64,000 nucleotides of DNA from Erythrobacter cryptus DSM 12079 (GTDB lineage: Bacteria > Pseudomonadota > Alphaproteobacteria > Sphingomonadales > Sphingomonadaceae). The notes under the pieces were generated by a model that was given only the letters and a program-made list of their open reading frames with translations, was not told the origin of the DNA and did no database searches. The stretch is taken from contig NZ_AUHC01000011.1 in NCBI RefSeq assembly GCF_000422985.1, forward strand, positions 59,273 through 123,272. The letters are read 5' to 3'. Shown in pieces: positions 1 to 9,064 of this stretch (positions within the stretch are counted from its first letter, which is position 1; each line of letters begins with the position of its first letter). Both the position numbers and the translations under genes were made by a program.

Positions 1-1
1 G

Positions 2-1149
<1,148 letters not shown>

Positions 1150-1153
<4 letters not shown>

Positions 1154-1437
1154 ACCTTGCCATCCTCGCCTTGGGCACGGTCTTCGTGTGGGTCACCGGT
1201 TTGTTCTATCTCCGGCATGTCCGCGAATTTCTGCGGATGCGGACTGACCGGATCACCTTCGAACTGTTCCCCTTCGCCAGATCAGCCGAATTGCAGAGCG
1301 GCGGGTTCTGGCACACGATCCTGCGCGGCGTTCACGGGATCTCGGCGATCCTTTATGTGGTGATCGGCGTGCCGATCATGTTGTTTTTCATGGGCCTGCT
1401 GCCGTTCATGCTGGTCCGCCAGCTGATGCAGGGGTGA
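1150..1437 (+). CDS. Small membrane protein of unknown function in the suf operon
   Basis: I do not recognise this 95-residue protein. It has an N-terminal hydrophobic segment (about residues 1-20), a central basic, amphipathic stretch ([15 protein letters not shown]) and a second, longer hydrophobic region (about 65-90), so two membrane segments are likely. The GTG start overlaps the sufB stop (GTGA), which implies translational coupling, and the next gene starts 10 bases after its stop. It is not a known Suf component. Its position suggests a link to Fe-S assembly at the membrane, but co-transcription is the only evidence. Confidence 0.72.
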
Positions 1438-1447
1438 GAGAGAGCCG

Positions 1448-1975
1448 ATGACCACCCGCAAAACCCTCGCCCTCAACCCCGAGGCCACCACCGCCGAAGC
1501 CCCCGCGCTCAAGAAGAAGGGCCGCGGGTGGGAGATTTCGGAGAAGCGCCTCGATGCGCTGCACGAACAGGCGCGCGAGCTGCGGCGCCATTCCACCGAG
1601 GCGCACAAGGCGCTCGCCGCCAGGTTCGCGGCGGCCGACATGGGCCGCTACGCCTTCAAGCGCCACGCGGTGGTGGGCAGCGCGATTGTCGATTTCGTCT
1701 GCCACAACCTCGGCCTTGCCCTCGCCATCGACGAGGAAGGGCAGAACGACACGCTCGCGAGGCGGCGCGACAAGAGCCTTGAAAGCGTCGGCATCAAGGT
1801 GATGCGGATCGCGGCCAAGGATATTCTCGAGGATATCGACGCGGTGCTCGCCCGCATCACCCTCGCCATGCGTGAGCGCATCGCGACGAAGACCAGGGCC
1901 GCCCACGCCCATAGGGCAGCCAACCCCAAGCAGACCTATTCGCGCCCGAAACCGCGCGCCCCAAGGAACGATTGA
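1448..1975 (+). CDS. DUF559 family protein (endonuclease-like fold)
   Basis: This 175-residue protein matches the DUF559 family, distant relatives of very-short-patch-repair-type endonucleases. Supporting segments are the RHSTEAHKALAARF region, the core strand SAIVDFVCHNLGLALAIDEE, then DKSLESVGIKVMRI and a C-terminal helix. In the family this core corresponds to the acidic nuclease-like site (VDFVC and ALAIDEE carry acidic residues), but nuclease activity is not established. The C-terminal 30 residues are basic and proline-rich. Its TGA shares one base with the sufC ATG. A DUF559 gene between sufB and sufC is unusual relative to E. coli, although related alphaproteobacteria may share it. The role is unknown. 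Confidence 0.8.
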   Translation: MTTRKTLALNPEATTAEAPALKKKGRGWEISEKRLDALHEQARELRRHSTEAHKALAARFAAADMGRYAFKRHAVVGSAIVDFVCHNLGLALAIDEEGQNDTLARRRDKSLESVGIKVMRIAAKDILEDIDAVLARITLAMRERIATKTRAAHAHRAANPKQTYSRPKPRAPRND

Positions 1976-2718
1976 TGCTCGAAATCACCAATCTCCACGT
2001 CAGCGTTGCCGACAAGCCGATCCTCAAGGGCCTCACCCTCTCTGTCCCCGCGGGCGAGGTGCACGCGGTCATGGGCCCCAATGGCGCGGGCAAATCGACC
2101 CTCGCCCACGTGCTCGGCGGCAAGCCGGGTTATGAGGTGACCGCAGGCAGCGTGACCTTCCGCGGGGAAGACCTGCTTGCGCTCGAACCGCACGAGCGCG
2201 CGGCGAGGGGCCTGTTCCTCGGGTTTCAATATCCGGTCGAGATCCCCGGCGTTTCCAACGTCCAGTTCCTGCGCGAGGCCTTGAACGCCCAGCGCAAGGC
2301 GCGCGGGGAAGAGCCGCTGTCGGGCGGCGAATTCCTGAAGCTCGCCCGCGAGAAGGCGGCGCTGCTCAAGATGGACATGGAAATGCTGAAAAGGCAGGTC
2401 AATGTCGGCTTTTCCGGCGGCGAGAAGAAGCGCGCCGAGATGGTGCAGATGGGCATTCTCGATCCCGCCTTCGCGGTGCTCGACGAGACGGACTCGGGCC
2501 TCGATATCGACGCGCTCAGGATCGTCGGCGCAGGGATCAATGCGATCATGCGCAGCGCGGACAAGGCGGTGCTCCTCATCACCCACTACCAGCGCCTGCT
2601 CGATGTCGTCGCGCCCGACAAGGTGAGCGTGCTCGCCGATGGCCGCATCCTCGAGACCGGCGGGCCGGAGCTTGCCCTGAGGCTCGAGGCCGAGGGCTAT
2701 GATGCGGTGCTGGCGTGA
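1975..2718 (+). CDS. sufC: SufC, Fe-S assembly ATPase
   Basis: This is the ABC-type ATPase of the SufBCD scaffold, with 247 residues as expected. Walker A GPNGAGKST is at residues 34-42, the signature FSGGEKKR follows mid-protein, and Walker B with the D-loop is AVLDETDSGLDID, then the switch histidine in LLITHYQR. I chose ATG 1975, which overlaps the preceding TGA (TGATG), over the in-frame TTG three bases earlier. SufC uses ATP hydrolysis to remodel SufB-SufD during cluster assembly. The sufD start overlaps its stop. Confidence 0.97.
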   Translation: MLEITNLHVSVADKPILKGLTLSVPAGEVHAVMGPNGAGKSTLAHVLGGKPGYEVTAGSVTFRGEDLLALEPHERAARGLFLGFQYPVEIPGVSNVQFLREALNAQRKARGEEPLSGGEFLKLAREKAALLKMDMEMLKRQVNVGFSGGEKKRAEMVQMGILDPAFAVLDETDSGLDIDALRIVGAGINAIMRSADKAVLLITHYQRLLDVVAPDKVSVLADGRILETGGPELALRLEAEGYDAVLA

Positions 2719-3488
2719 TGGCTGAGGCCGCAACCCTTCCCACCCGCCGCGATGAGGCCTGGCGCTATGCCGATATCGACGCAATCGCGCGGCTTGGCGC
2801 GGAAGCGCTCGCACAGTGGCAGGCGTTGGATGTGCCTGCGGGGACAAGCCTGACCCGCTGCCTCGTGGTCGGCGCGGATGCGCCGGAGGTGCAGCGCTGG
2901 CGCGTGCGGCTGGAAGACAGCGCGCGCGCGGGTTTCTTCATCGTCAACCGCGGCGGCGATTACACCCGCGTGGAGCTGGAGGTGCACCTTGCCCGGGGCG
3001 CGCATTTCGAATTCGGCGGCGTCACGATTGGCGGGGCCAATGAACAGGGGGGCGTGACCCGCGAATTCGTGACCACGGTGATCCACGCCGAGCCGGAAGC
3101 CAGCTCCAACCAGGTGGTGCGCGCCGTCCACTGGGGCGGGGCGAGCGGCAATTTTCTTGGGCAAATCAAGGTTGCCCGCCACGCGCAGAAGACCGATGCG
3201 GCGCAGGACTTCAAGGGCCTGCTGCTCGAGGCCGGCGCGAGCGCCAATGCCGTCCCGCAGCTCGAAATCTTTGCCGATGATGTCAAATGCGCCCACGGCG
3301 CCACTGTCGGCGCGCTCGATGAGGCCGCGCGCTTCTACATGATGGCGCGCGGGATCGCCCCGGCCACGGCCCAGCGGCTGCTGGTGCAGGCCTTCATCGG
3401 CGATGCCTTCGTCGCGCTTGCCGACGAGGCCGAGCGGGAGCGCCTGCTCGATGCGGCGCTCGGCGTGCTCGAAGGAGCGCGGCTGTGA
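2718..3488 (+). CDS. sufD: SufD, Fe-S assembly scaffold subunit
   Basis: SufD pairs with SufB to form the cluster-building interface. The C-terminal hallmark is present: DDVKCAHGATVGALDE, with the conserved histidine, followed by FYMMARGIAPATAQRLLVQAF. At 256 residues it is much shorter than E. coli SufD (about 420); the N-terminal part is reduced. ATG 2718 overlaps the sufC stop (TGATG) and is preferred to the GTG at 2715. The next start, GTG 3485, overlaps the sufD stop, so sufC, sufD and sufS look translationally coupled. Confidence 0.93.
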   Translation: MAEAATLPTRRDEAWRYADIDAIARLGAEALAQWQALDVPAGTSLTRCLVVGADAPEVQRWRVRLEDSARAGFFIVNRGGDYTRVELEVHLARGAHFEFGGVTIGGANEQGGVTREFVTTVIHAEPEASSNQVVRAVHWGGASGNFLGQIKVARHAQKTDAAQDFKGLLLEAGASANAVPQLEIFADDVKCAHGATVGALDEAARFYMMARGIAPATAQRLLVQAFIGDAFVALADEAERERLLDAALGVLEGARL

Positions 3489-4717
3489 GCGCCGCCACCA
3501 CCCTTGCCCCGCTGGTCGATGTCGGGGCCGACTTTCCCGGCATGGTCACCCATGACGGCAAGTCCTGGCACTATCTCGACACCGCCGCCACCGCGCAGAA
3601 GCCGCGCGCGGTGATCGACGCCATGGCCCGCGCCCTGGGCGAGGATTACGCCACGGTGCACCGCGGGGTCTATGCCCGCTCGGCCGAGATGACGCTCGCC
3701 TACGAGGCGGCGCGGCGCAAGGTCGCGCGCTTCATCGGCGGTGCAGAGGACGAGCTGGTCTTCACCCGCGGCGCGACCGAGGCGATCAATCTGGTGGCGC
3801 AGACCTGGGGCCGGGCAAACCTGAAGGCGGGCGATCGCATCCTGCTCTCGCAGCTTGAGCACCATTCCAACATCGTGCCCTGGCAGATGGTGGCCGAGGC
3901 CACCGGCGCGGTGATCGACGTCTGCCCGCTCACCCGCGATCACCGCATCGACCTCGATGCGGCCGAAGCCATGCTGACCGAGCGGCACCGGCTGATCGCG
4001 CTCGCCCATGTCTCCAATGTCACCGGCGCCGTGCTCGATGTGCCGCGCGCGGCGGCGCTGGCGCAGAAGGTGGGGGCAAGGCTGCTGCTCGACGGGTGCC
4101 AGAGCGCGCCGCACATGGACGTCGATGTTGCCACGCTGGGGTGTGATTTCTTCGTCTTTTCCGCGCACAAGCTCTATGGCCCCACCGGGATCGGGGCCTT
4201 GTGGGCGCGCCGCGAAGTGCTGGCGGCCATGCCCCCCTACCAGGGCGGCGGGGCGATGATCGACCGGGTGACCTTTGCACGCACCACCTATGCCCCCGCG
4301 CCGCAGCGCTTCGAGGCCGGCACCCCGGCGATTGCCGAGGCGATCGCCTTTGCCGCAGCGGTGGACTATGTCAGCGCCATCGGCACGGCTCGCATCCACG
4401 CGCATGAACAGGCGCTGGTCGCCCGGCTGCGCCGCGCGCTGGGGGCGATGAATGATGTGCGCCTGTTCGGCCCGGACGACAGCGCCGGGATCGTCAGCTT
4501 CGTGATCGAGGGCATCCACCCCCACGATCTCGGCACCATTCTTGATGAAGCCGATGTCGCGATCCGCGCCGGGCACCACTGCGCCCAGCCGCTGATGGAC
4601 GCGCTTGGCGTTCCGGCCACCGCGCGGGCGAGCTTCGGGCTCTATTCGCAAGAAGCCGATATTGCCGCGCTGGTTGAAGGAATCGCGCGCACCCGCCGGA
4701 TCTTTGCCAGAGGATGA
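3485..4717 (+). CDS. sufS: SufS, cysteine desulfurase (group II)
   Basis: SufS is a PLP-dependent cysteine desulfurase that provides sulfur for SufBCD. The 410 residues include the N-terminal YLDTAATAQKP and HRGVYARSAEMT motifs, TRGATEAINLVAQ, the PLP lysine in FSAHKLYGPTGIG, and the catalytic cysteine in RAGHHCAQPLMD, the group II pattern. It starts with GTG 3485 overlapping the sufD stop. No separate SufE gene is seen in the visible operon; the sulfur shuttle may be SufE elsewhere or another acceptor. Confidence 0.97.
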   Translation: MSAATTLAPLVDVGADFPGMVTHDGKSWHYLDTAATAQKPRAVIDAMARALGEDYATVHRGVYARSAEMTLAYEAARRKVARFIGGAEDELVFTRGATEAINLVAQTWGRANLKAGDRILLSQLEHHSNIVPWQMVAEATGAVIDVCPLTRDHRIDLDAAEAMLTERHRLIALAHVSNVTGAVLDVPRAAALAQKVGARLLLDGCQSAPHMDVDVATLGCDFFVFSAHKLYGPTGIGALWARREVLAAMPPYQGGGAMIDRVTFARTTYAPAPQRFEAGTPAIAEAIAFAAAVDYVSAIGTARIHAHEQALVARLRRALGAMNDVRLFGPDDSAGIVSFVIEGIHPHDLGTILDEADVAIRAGHHCAQPLMDALGVPATARASFGLYSQEADIAALVEGIARTRRIFARG

Positions 4718-4718
4718 G

Positions 4719-5207
4719 ATGATGGACAGCGCCGCCGACATCACCCCCCGCAAGCCGCCCCGCGCCAGGGTTTCGGACGCCATCGATCCCGACGCCGCCC
4801 CCACCCCGGCCGCTCCCGAGGCTGCGCCCCCGCCGCGCCAGCGCGATTATCTGGAAGGATTTCTTGCCGCCAGGCCCGCCGAGGAGGCCGCCCATGGCCC
4901 GGGCAGCGCGCTGCAGGAAGCGGTGATCGCGGCGCTGCGCGAGATCTATGACCCGGAAATCCCGGTCAACATCTACGATCTCGGGCTGGTCTATGGGGTC
5001 GAGGTGGACGAGAATGCCGATGCCACCATCACCATGACGCTCACCACCCCGCATTGCCCGGTGGCCGAATCGATGCCGGGCGAGGTCGAACTGCGCGTTG
5101 CCAGCGTGCCGGGGATCCGCGATGTCGAGGTCAACCTCGTCTGGGATCCGCCCTGGGGCCCGCACAAGATGAGCGACGAGGCCCGGCTCGAGCTGGGGAT
5201 GCTGTGA
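4719..5207 (+). CDS. sufT: SufT-like Fe-S assembly protein (MIP18/DUF59 family)
   Basis: This 162-residue protein has a proline/alanine-rich, probably disordered N-terminus (about residues 1-55) and a C-terminal MIP18/DUF59 domain: LREIYDPEIPVNIYDLGLVYG, then the cysteine-bearing MTLTTPHCPVAESMPGEVE and VNLVWDPPW. SufT acts in maturation of Fe-S proteins, probably in cluster transfer. The start ATG 4719 lies one base after the sufS stop and is followed at once by another ATG (4722). The next gene starts at or just after its stop. Confidence 0.93.
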   Translation: MMDSAADITPRKPPRARVSDAIDPDAAPTPAAPEAAPPPRQRDYLEGFLAARPAEEAAHGPGSALQEAVIAALREIYDPEIPVNIYDLGLVYGVEVDENADATITMTLTTPHCPVAESMPGEVELRVASVPGIRDVEVNLVWDPPWGPHKMSDEARLELGML

Positions 5208-5212
5208 TCGCG

Positions 5213-5710
5213 ATGCCCTGCCCGCCCCCGGCCCTCAGCATCGCCCTTGCCGATTATCGCGATCCCCGCGATGCCGCTGCCCTGGTGGCCCTGCTCGATG
5301 CCTATGCCCGCGATCCCATGGGCGCAGGCACGCCCCTGCCCGAGGCGGTGAAGGCGCGGCTGCCGGGCGATCTTGCCGCCAACCCCCAGGCCTTTTCGCT
5401 GCTGGCCTGGCTCGGGGGGGAGGCGGTGGGGCTGGCCAATTGCTTCGTCGGCTATTCCACCTTTGCCGCTGCCCCCTTGGTCAATATCCACGATCTGGCC
5501 GTGGCGGCGCACCAGCGCGGCAAGGGCATCGGCAGGGCGCTGATCGCCGCGATCGAGGCCGAGGCCTTGAAGCGCGGGGCCGCAAAGATCACATTGGAAG
5601 TGCTGAGCGGCAATCCGGCGCGCCGGCTCTATGCCGCCTGTGGCTTTGGCGACTACCAGCTCGATCCCGCCGCCGGGCAGGCGCTGTTCTGGCAGAAGAG
5701 GCTGAGATGA
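5213..5710 (+). CDS. GNAT family N-acetyltransferase
   Basis: This 165-residue protein has the GNAT fold: an N-terminal ALADYRDPRDAAALVALLDAY segment, VNIHDLAVAAHQRGKGIGRAL with the acetyl-CoA-binding R/QxxGxG/A motif, and the C-terminal LEVLSGNPARRLYAACGF typical of the family. It would transfer an acetyl group from acetyl-CoA to an unidentified amine. A GTG at 5204 overlaps the sufT stop and is an alternative start. It sits between sufT and the sufA-type gene, and its stop overlaps the next start (ATGA). A role in Fe-S assembly is not known. Confidence 0.88.
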   Translation: MPCPPPALSIALADYRDPRDAAALVALLDAYARDPMGAGTPLPEAVKARLPGDLAANPQAFSLLAWLGGEAVGLANCFVGYSTFAAAPLVNIHDLAVAAHQRGKGIGRALIAAIEAEALKRGAAKITLEVLSGNPARRLYAACGFGDYQLDPAAGQALFWQKRLR

Positions 5711-6072
5711 CGGACACCCCCACCACCACCCGCCCCGCGCCCAAGGCCGCCGTCACCCTCACCCCGCGCGCCGAGGCGCGCATCGCCGAGCTGATGGCCA
5801 GGGCCCCCGAAGGTGCGATCGGGGTGAAGCTCTCCACCCCGCGGCGCGGCTGCTCGGGCCTGGCCTATTCGGTCGATTACGTCACCGAGGAAGCCCGCTT
5901 CGACGAGAAGATCGAAACCCCGGGCGGCACCTTCTATATTGACGGGGCGAGCGTGCTCTACCTCGTGGGCAGCACCATGGACTGGCGCGAGGATGATTTC
6001 AGCGCCGGCTTCGTCTTCGACAACCCCAATGCCAAGGGCGCCTGCGGCTGCGGCGAGAGCTTCATGGTCTGA
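5707..6072 (+). CDS. sufA: A-type Fe-S carrier protein (SufA/IscA/HesB family)
   Basis: This 121-residue protein carries the HesB/IscA domain with the three cluster-binding cysteines: one in STPRRGCSGLAYSV and two in the C-terminal ACGCGESF. VDGASV-like FYIDGASVLYLVGSTMDW is also typical. It accepts clusters from SufBCD and passes them to apo-proteins. The N-terminal 14 residues are threonine/proline-rich and likely flexible. The start overlaps the GNAT stop (ATGA), and it closes the suf operon. A hairpin spans its stop codon and that of the convergent neighbour. Confidence 0.95.
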   Translation: MTDTPTTTRPAPKAAVTLTPRAEARIAELMARAPEGAIGVKLSTPRRGCSGLAYSVDYVTEEARFDEKIETPGGTFYIDGASVLYLVGSTMDWREDDFSAGFVFDNPNAKGACGCGESFMV

Positions 6073-6096
6073 TCCCGCGCGGCGCGCGGTTCAGAC
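6067..6096. terminator. Bidirectional hairpin across two convergent stop codons
   Basis: GTCTGA (6067-6072) pairs perfectly with TCAGAC (6091-6096), and inside it CCGCGC (6075-6080) pairs with GCGCGG (6084-6089) around GGC. Both stop codons (sufA TGA at 6070-6072 and the minus-strand gene's TGA at 6091-6093) sit in the stem. There is no T-run, so it may act as a barrier or a 3'-end stabiliser rather than a classical intrinsic terminator. Confidence 0.55.
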
Positions 6097-7035
6097 CTCG
6101 GCGGCGAGCCGGGCAATGAGGCGGGTTTCGAGCTCGTCGACCTCGCCATCGGCGCCGATCATGCGCGCGAGCCATTCCTGCTCGAAGGGCGTGACCTCGG
6201 CCCCCGCCGCGGCGAGGGCGCCATAATCCGGCCCGCCCGGCTGCTTCTTCCCGAAGACCTTGCCGAAATGGTTCATCACCTGCGGCGCCTCGCGCGCCAG
6301 CCGGGTCATGAAGCGCCCGACGCTCGCCTGGTTGTCGGCGATGAAGGCTTCCAGCTCGCGCCGCCGAGCGTGATCAAGCTGCGCATGGGCAAGGGTGAAG
6401 CCCTTGAGATAATTGGTAACCCCATCGAGGAACAGCGCCTCCCACTCGGGCGCGTTCTCCTCGGCGAGGGTCGCATCCTTGAGGCGGAAGAGCATTTCGG
6501 CATCGTGGCGCGTCACCGCCGCCGGGCCGTGGCCGCCGCTGGCAAACACCACCCGGCGCACGATCCGGCATTCGGCCGCGGTGATGTGGGTGGCGGCAAG
6601 TTCGCCGCCGCAGCGCGTCGGCCCCACGCCCGAGAGCACCGCGCGTTCGACCTGGGCGAGCACATAGTGCTTGAGCCGGTCGGGAGTGTTCTCGGCGCGC
6701 TCGAGGATGCGCACCAGGCATTCGAGCTCGGCCATGGTCTCGACCACGCCATCATGATCGACCTGGCTGATCAGCCATGCGGCCTCGTCCTCGGAACATT
6801 GCAGCCGCGGTGGGGAGCCGTTGAGCACGAATTCGCCGATCGCCTCGACGAAGAAGTCGCACCATTCGGCGCTGCGCTCATGAAGCGCGGCGTTGAGCGC
6901 GAACAGCGCCTCGGCCTCGGCCCGGGTGATGAGCCCGTCGCCCCAGCCTTCGCGGCGCAGCGCCAGCAGGGTGTCGGCGGCAAGCCGCCCCTCGGCCGTC
7001 GCGGCCCTGGCGATGGCGATGAATGGTGTGGTCAT
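6091..7035 (-). CDS. Hypothetical protein with internal duplication and EF-hand-like loops
   Basis: I do not recognise this 314-residue soluble protein as a named family. It contains two related halves. ITRAEAEALFALNAALHE and EWCDFFVEAIGEFVLNG in the first half correspond to VTRHDAEMLFRLKDATLAE and EWEALFLDGVTNYLKGF in the second. Each half also has an acidic loop, VDHDGVVETMAELE and GADGEVDELETRL, resembling EF-hand or TerB-like segments, though the calcium ligands are incomplete. No signal peptide is seen. A CtrA-like TTAA-N7-TTAC site lies 44 bases upstream of the start, hinting at cell-cycle control. Confidence 0.8.
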   Translation of the reverse strand: MTTPFIAIARAATAEGRLAADTLLALRREGWGDGLITRAEAEALFALNAALHERSAEWCDFFVEAIGEFVLNGSPPRLQCSEDEAAWLISQVDHDGVVETMAELECLVRILERAENTPDRLKHYVLAQVERAVLSGVGPTRCGGELAATHITAAECRIVRRVVFASGGHGPAAVTRHDAEMLFRLKDATLAEENAPEWEALFLDGVTNYLKGFTLAHAQLDHARRRELEAFIADNQASVGRFMTRLAREAPQVMNHFGKVFGKKQPGGPDYGALAAAGAEVTPFEQEWLARMIGADGEVDELETRLIARLAAEV

Positions 7036-7078
7036 GCGCGCCCCCTCGAGGTTCGCCGGGGGAATGGCACAGACAGGC

Positions 7079-7093
7079 TTAAGACCGGGTTAC
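7079..7093 (-). promoter_or_regulatory. Candidate CtrA-like binding site
   Basis: The plus strand reads TTAAGACCGGGTTAC, i.e. TTAA-N7-TTAC, one mismatch from the alphaproteobacterial CtrA consensus TTAA-N7-TTAA. It is 44 bases upstream of the start of the duplicated EF-hand-like protein, and also just upstream of the end of the next gene. The match is short, so chance is possible. Confidence 0.3.
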
Positions 7094-7494
7094 CGCCGCT
7101 CGAGCTCGCGCAGGCAATCGGCCGGATCGCGCGGCGCGCCGCCCTGACGCTGGCGCGCGGCAAGGTGGGTGGCGGTGGGCTCGGCCCCGGCGCGTAAGGG
7201 ATAGAGGTAGATATCGAGCACGCAGGAAGGCCCGGCAAACTGGAGCTTGCGCGCATCGCCCTCGGTCAGCGTCAGCCGCGGCGTGCCCAAGCGGCGGGTG
7301 AGCGCGGCGCCGGTTTCACCGATCACCCCGTCAAGCCCGGCCCCGCGCATCACCTGCGGCACCACCACGATGCTGCTGCGCGCGCCCGCCACGCCGGGGG
7401 CGGGGGCGGCGGGACGCGGTGGCGGCGCACCGGCACAGGCGGCAAGCGCCAGCGGGCAGGCGGCAAGCAGGGCCAAGGCACGGCACGGCAGCAT
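7090..7494 (-). CDS. Hypothetical lipoprotein
   Basis: This 134-residue protein has a lipoprotein signal peptide ending in the lipobox LALAAC, with the lipidated cysteine near residue 20, then a proline-rich linker and a small domain ending in REFAG-like text around LQFAGPSCVLDIYLYPL and PADCLRELERR. A pair of cysteines (about 100 and 128) may form a disulfide in the periplasm. I do not recognise the family. It faces the adenosine kinase gene divergently across about 130 bases and lies upstream of the duplicated protein on the same strand. Confidence 0.75.
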   Translation of the reverse strand: MLPCRALALLAACPLALAACAGAPPPRPAAPAPGVAGARSSIVVVPQVMRGAGLDGVIGETGAALTRRLGTPRLTLTEGDARKLQFAGPSCVLDIYLYPLRAGAEPTATHLAARQRQGGAPRDPADCLRELERR

Positions 7495-7625
7495 GCGCCA
7501 AGCCGATGCGGATCGGGCGCGCCCAAGTCAACGCCAGAGGCGCGCCGCGCTGCGCACAAGAGATGCTTGGCGGCGCGGGCGAACGCGGCTAGGCGGCGCC
7601 AAGCCACAAACCCGAGGAACCGCCC

Positions 7626-8627
7626 GTGACCAATCCCACCCCGCCCCGCTACGATGTCATCGCCATCGGCAATGCCGTGGTCGACGTGATCGCCGCGTGC
7701 GAGGAGGAGCTGATCGAGGAGCTTCAGCTCAACCGCGGCGGCATGACCCTGATCGACGAGGCCCGCGCCGAGGAACTCTATGAGGCCATGCCCCCGGCGC
7801 GCGAGGTCTCGGGCGGCTCGGCAGCCAACACGCTGGCCGGCCTTGCCATGCTCGGCCTCGAATGTGCCTTCATCGGCCAGGTCGCCGACGACCAGCTCGG
7901 CAAGGTGTTCCGCCACGACATGCGCGCCACCGGCATCGATTTCGACACCCCGGCGCGCCCCGGCGAGCCGGCAACGGGCCGCGTGCTGATCTTCGTCACC
8001 CCCGATGGCGAGCGCACCATGAACACCTTCCTCGGCGCCGGGCAATATCTGCCGGCAAGCGCGCTCGATGAAGACCTGATCGCGAGCGGGGCGATCCTCT
8101 ATCTCGAAGGCTATCTGTGGGACCCAGAAGAGCCGCGAGGGGCGATGCGCCGCGCGATCGAGGTGGCGCGCGCCGCCGGGCGCAAGGTGGCCTTCACCGC
8201 CTCGGAAAGCTTCGTGATCGAACGCCACCGCGCCGATTTCCTCGCCATGATCGACGAGGGCGTGATCGACATCCTGTTCGTCAACGAAAGCGAACTGGCC
8301 ACCCTTACCGGCGAGGCGGATTTCGAGGCGGGCCTTGCCGCGGTGGCGGGCAAGGTGCCGGTGCTGGTGGCGACCCGCTCGGAGAAAGGCGCCGTGGCCA
8401 TCGCCCATGGCGAGCGCGCCGAGGTCGCCGCGGTACCGGTGATGAAGGTGGTCGATACCACCGGGGCGGGGGATCAGTTCGCCGCCGGGTTCCTCTCGGG
8501 CTATGTCAAGGGCGAGCCGCTCACCCGCTGCCTGAAGCGCGGGGCGATCTGCGCCGCGGAAGTGATCTCGCACTATGGCCCGCGGCCCGAGGCCGACATG
8601 CTGAGGCTGATGGAAGAACGCCTCTAG
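7626..8627 (+). CDS. Adenosine kinase (PfkB/ribokinase family)
   Basis: This 333-residue PfkB-family kinase probably phosphorylates adenosine to AMP in purine salvage. The N-terminal YDVIAIGNAVVDVIA and VSGGSAANTLAGLAMLG patterns are typical of the adenosine-kinase branch, and the anion-hole/catalytic motif DTTGAGDQFAAGF near residue 280 contains the catalytic aspartate. LFVNESELATLTG is also family-typical. It uses a GTG start at 7626. The substrate could be another nucleoside or sugar, but this subfamily is usually annotated as adenosine kinase in Alphaproteobacteria. Confidence 0.9.
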   Translation: MTNPTPPRYDVIAIGNAVVDVIAACEEELIEELQLNRGGMTLIDEARAEELYEAMPPAREVSGGSAANTLAGLAMLGLECAFIGQVADDQLGKVFRHDMRATGIDFDTPARPGEPATGRVLIFVTPDGERTMNTFLGAGQYLPASALDEDLIASGAILYLEGYLWDPEEPRGAMRRAIEVARAAGRKVAFTASESFVIERHRADFLAMIDEGVIDILFVNESELATLTGEADFEAGLAAVAGKVPVLVATRSEKGAVAIAHGERAEVAAVPVMKVVDTTGAGDQFAAGFLSGYVKGEPLTRCLKRGAICAAEVISHYGPRPEADMLRLMEERL

Positions 8628-8636
8628 GCGCGCCTA
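8625..8636. other. Palindrome containing both stop codons of a convergent pair
   Basis: TAGGCGCGCCTA is a perfect 12-base palindrome. Its first three bases are the adenosine kinase stop, and its last three are the stop of the cytochrome c gene on the other strand. Only 6 bases separate the genes. It is too short for a strong terminator. Confidence 0.6.
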
Positions 8637-9020
8637 TTCGTCGGGCACATAGCCCGCGTGCCGCAGCGTCACCATATAGGCGGCGATCTCATTGATCTGC
8701 GGCCGGGTGAGGGTGAAATCCATCTGCTCCGGGTAATTGTGCGCATCCGCCAGCCAGTCGGCGAGCGAGGTTTGCGACAGCCCCGGGCGGTTGGCGATCG
8801 CGGCAAAGCTGGGTGCGGCCGGATTGGGCGAGAGGAACGGCGGTTCGACCGCATGGCACCCGCCGCAGGCCGCCTCGATGAAGGCCGGGGCACGGGTATC
8901 GGGCGACGGCGAGGTCGGCTTGCCCAGCATCGGCGGGGGGTTGTCGCTGCCCGGGGCGGAGGCGCAGGCGGCAAGCGCGAGGCAGGCAAGCGGGGCGATG
9001 CAGGCGAGGCGATCGGTCAT
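8634..9020 (-). CDS. Cytochrome c family lipoprotein
   Basis: This 128-residue c-type cytochrome has a lipobox (LACLALAAC) at its N-terminus and one haem-binding CGGCH motif, followed by a C-terminal DFTLTRPQINEIAAYMVTLR helix typical of small class I cytochromes; a methionine in PEQMDF could be the sixth ligand. It is predicted to be anchored in the membrane facing the periplasm and to carry electrons. I chose the ATG at 9020 (MTDRLAC), because upstream codons would put a polar extension before the signal peptide. It is the next minus-strand gene after purD, 44 bases downstream of the purD stop. Confidence 0.88.
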   Translation of the reverse strand: MTDRLACIAPLACLALAACASAPGSDNPPPMLGKPTSPSPDTRAPAFIEAACGGCHAVEPPFLSPNPAAPSFAAIANRPGLSQTSLADWLADAHNYPEQMDFTLTRPQINEIAAYMVTLRHAGYVPDE

Positions 9021-9064
9021 GCTGGCCTTATCCTTGCTGTTTGGCGCACAATCCTTGATCGGGA

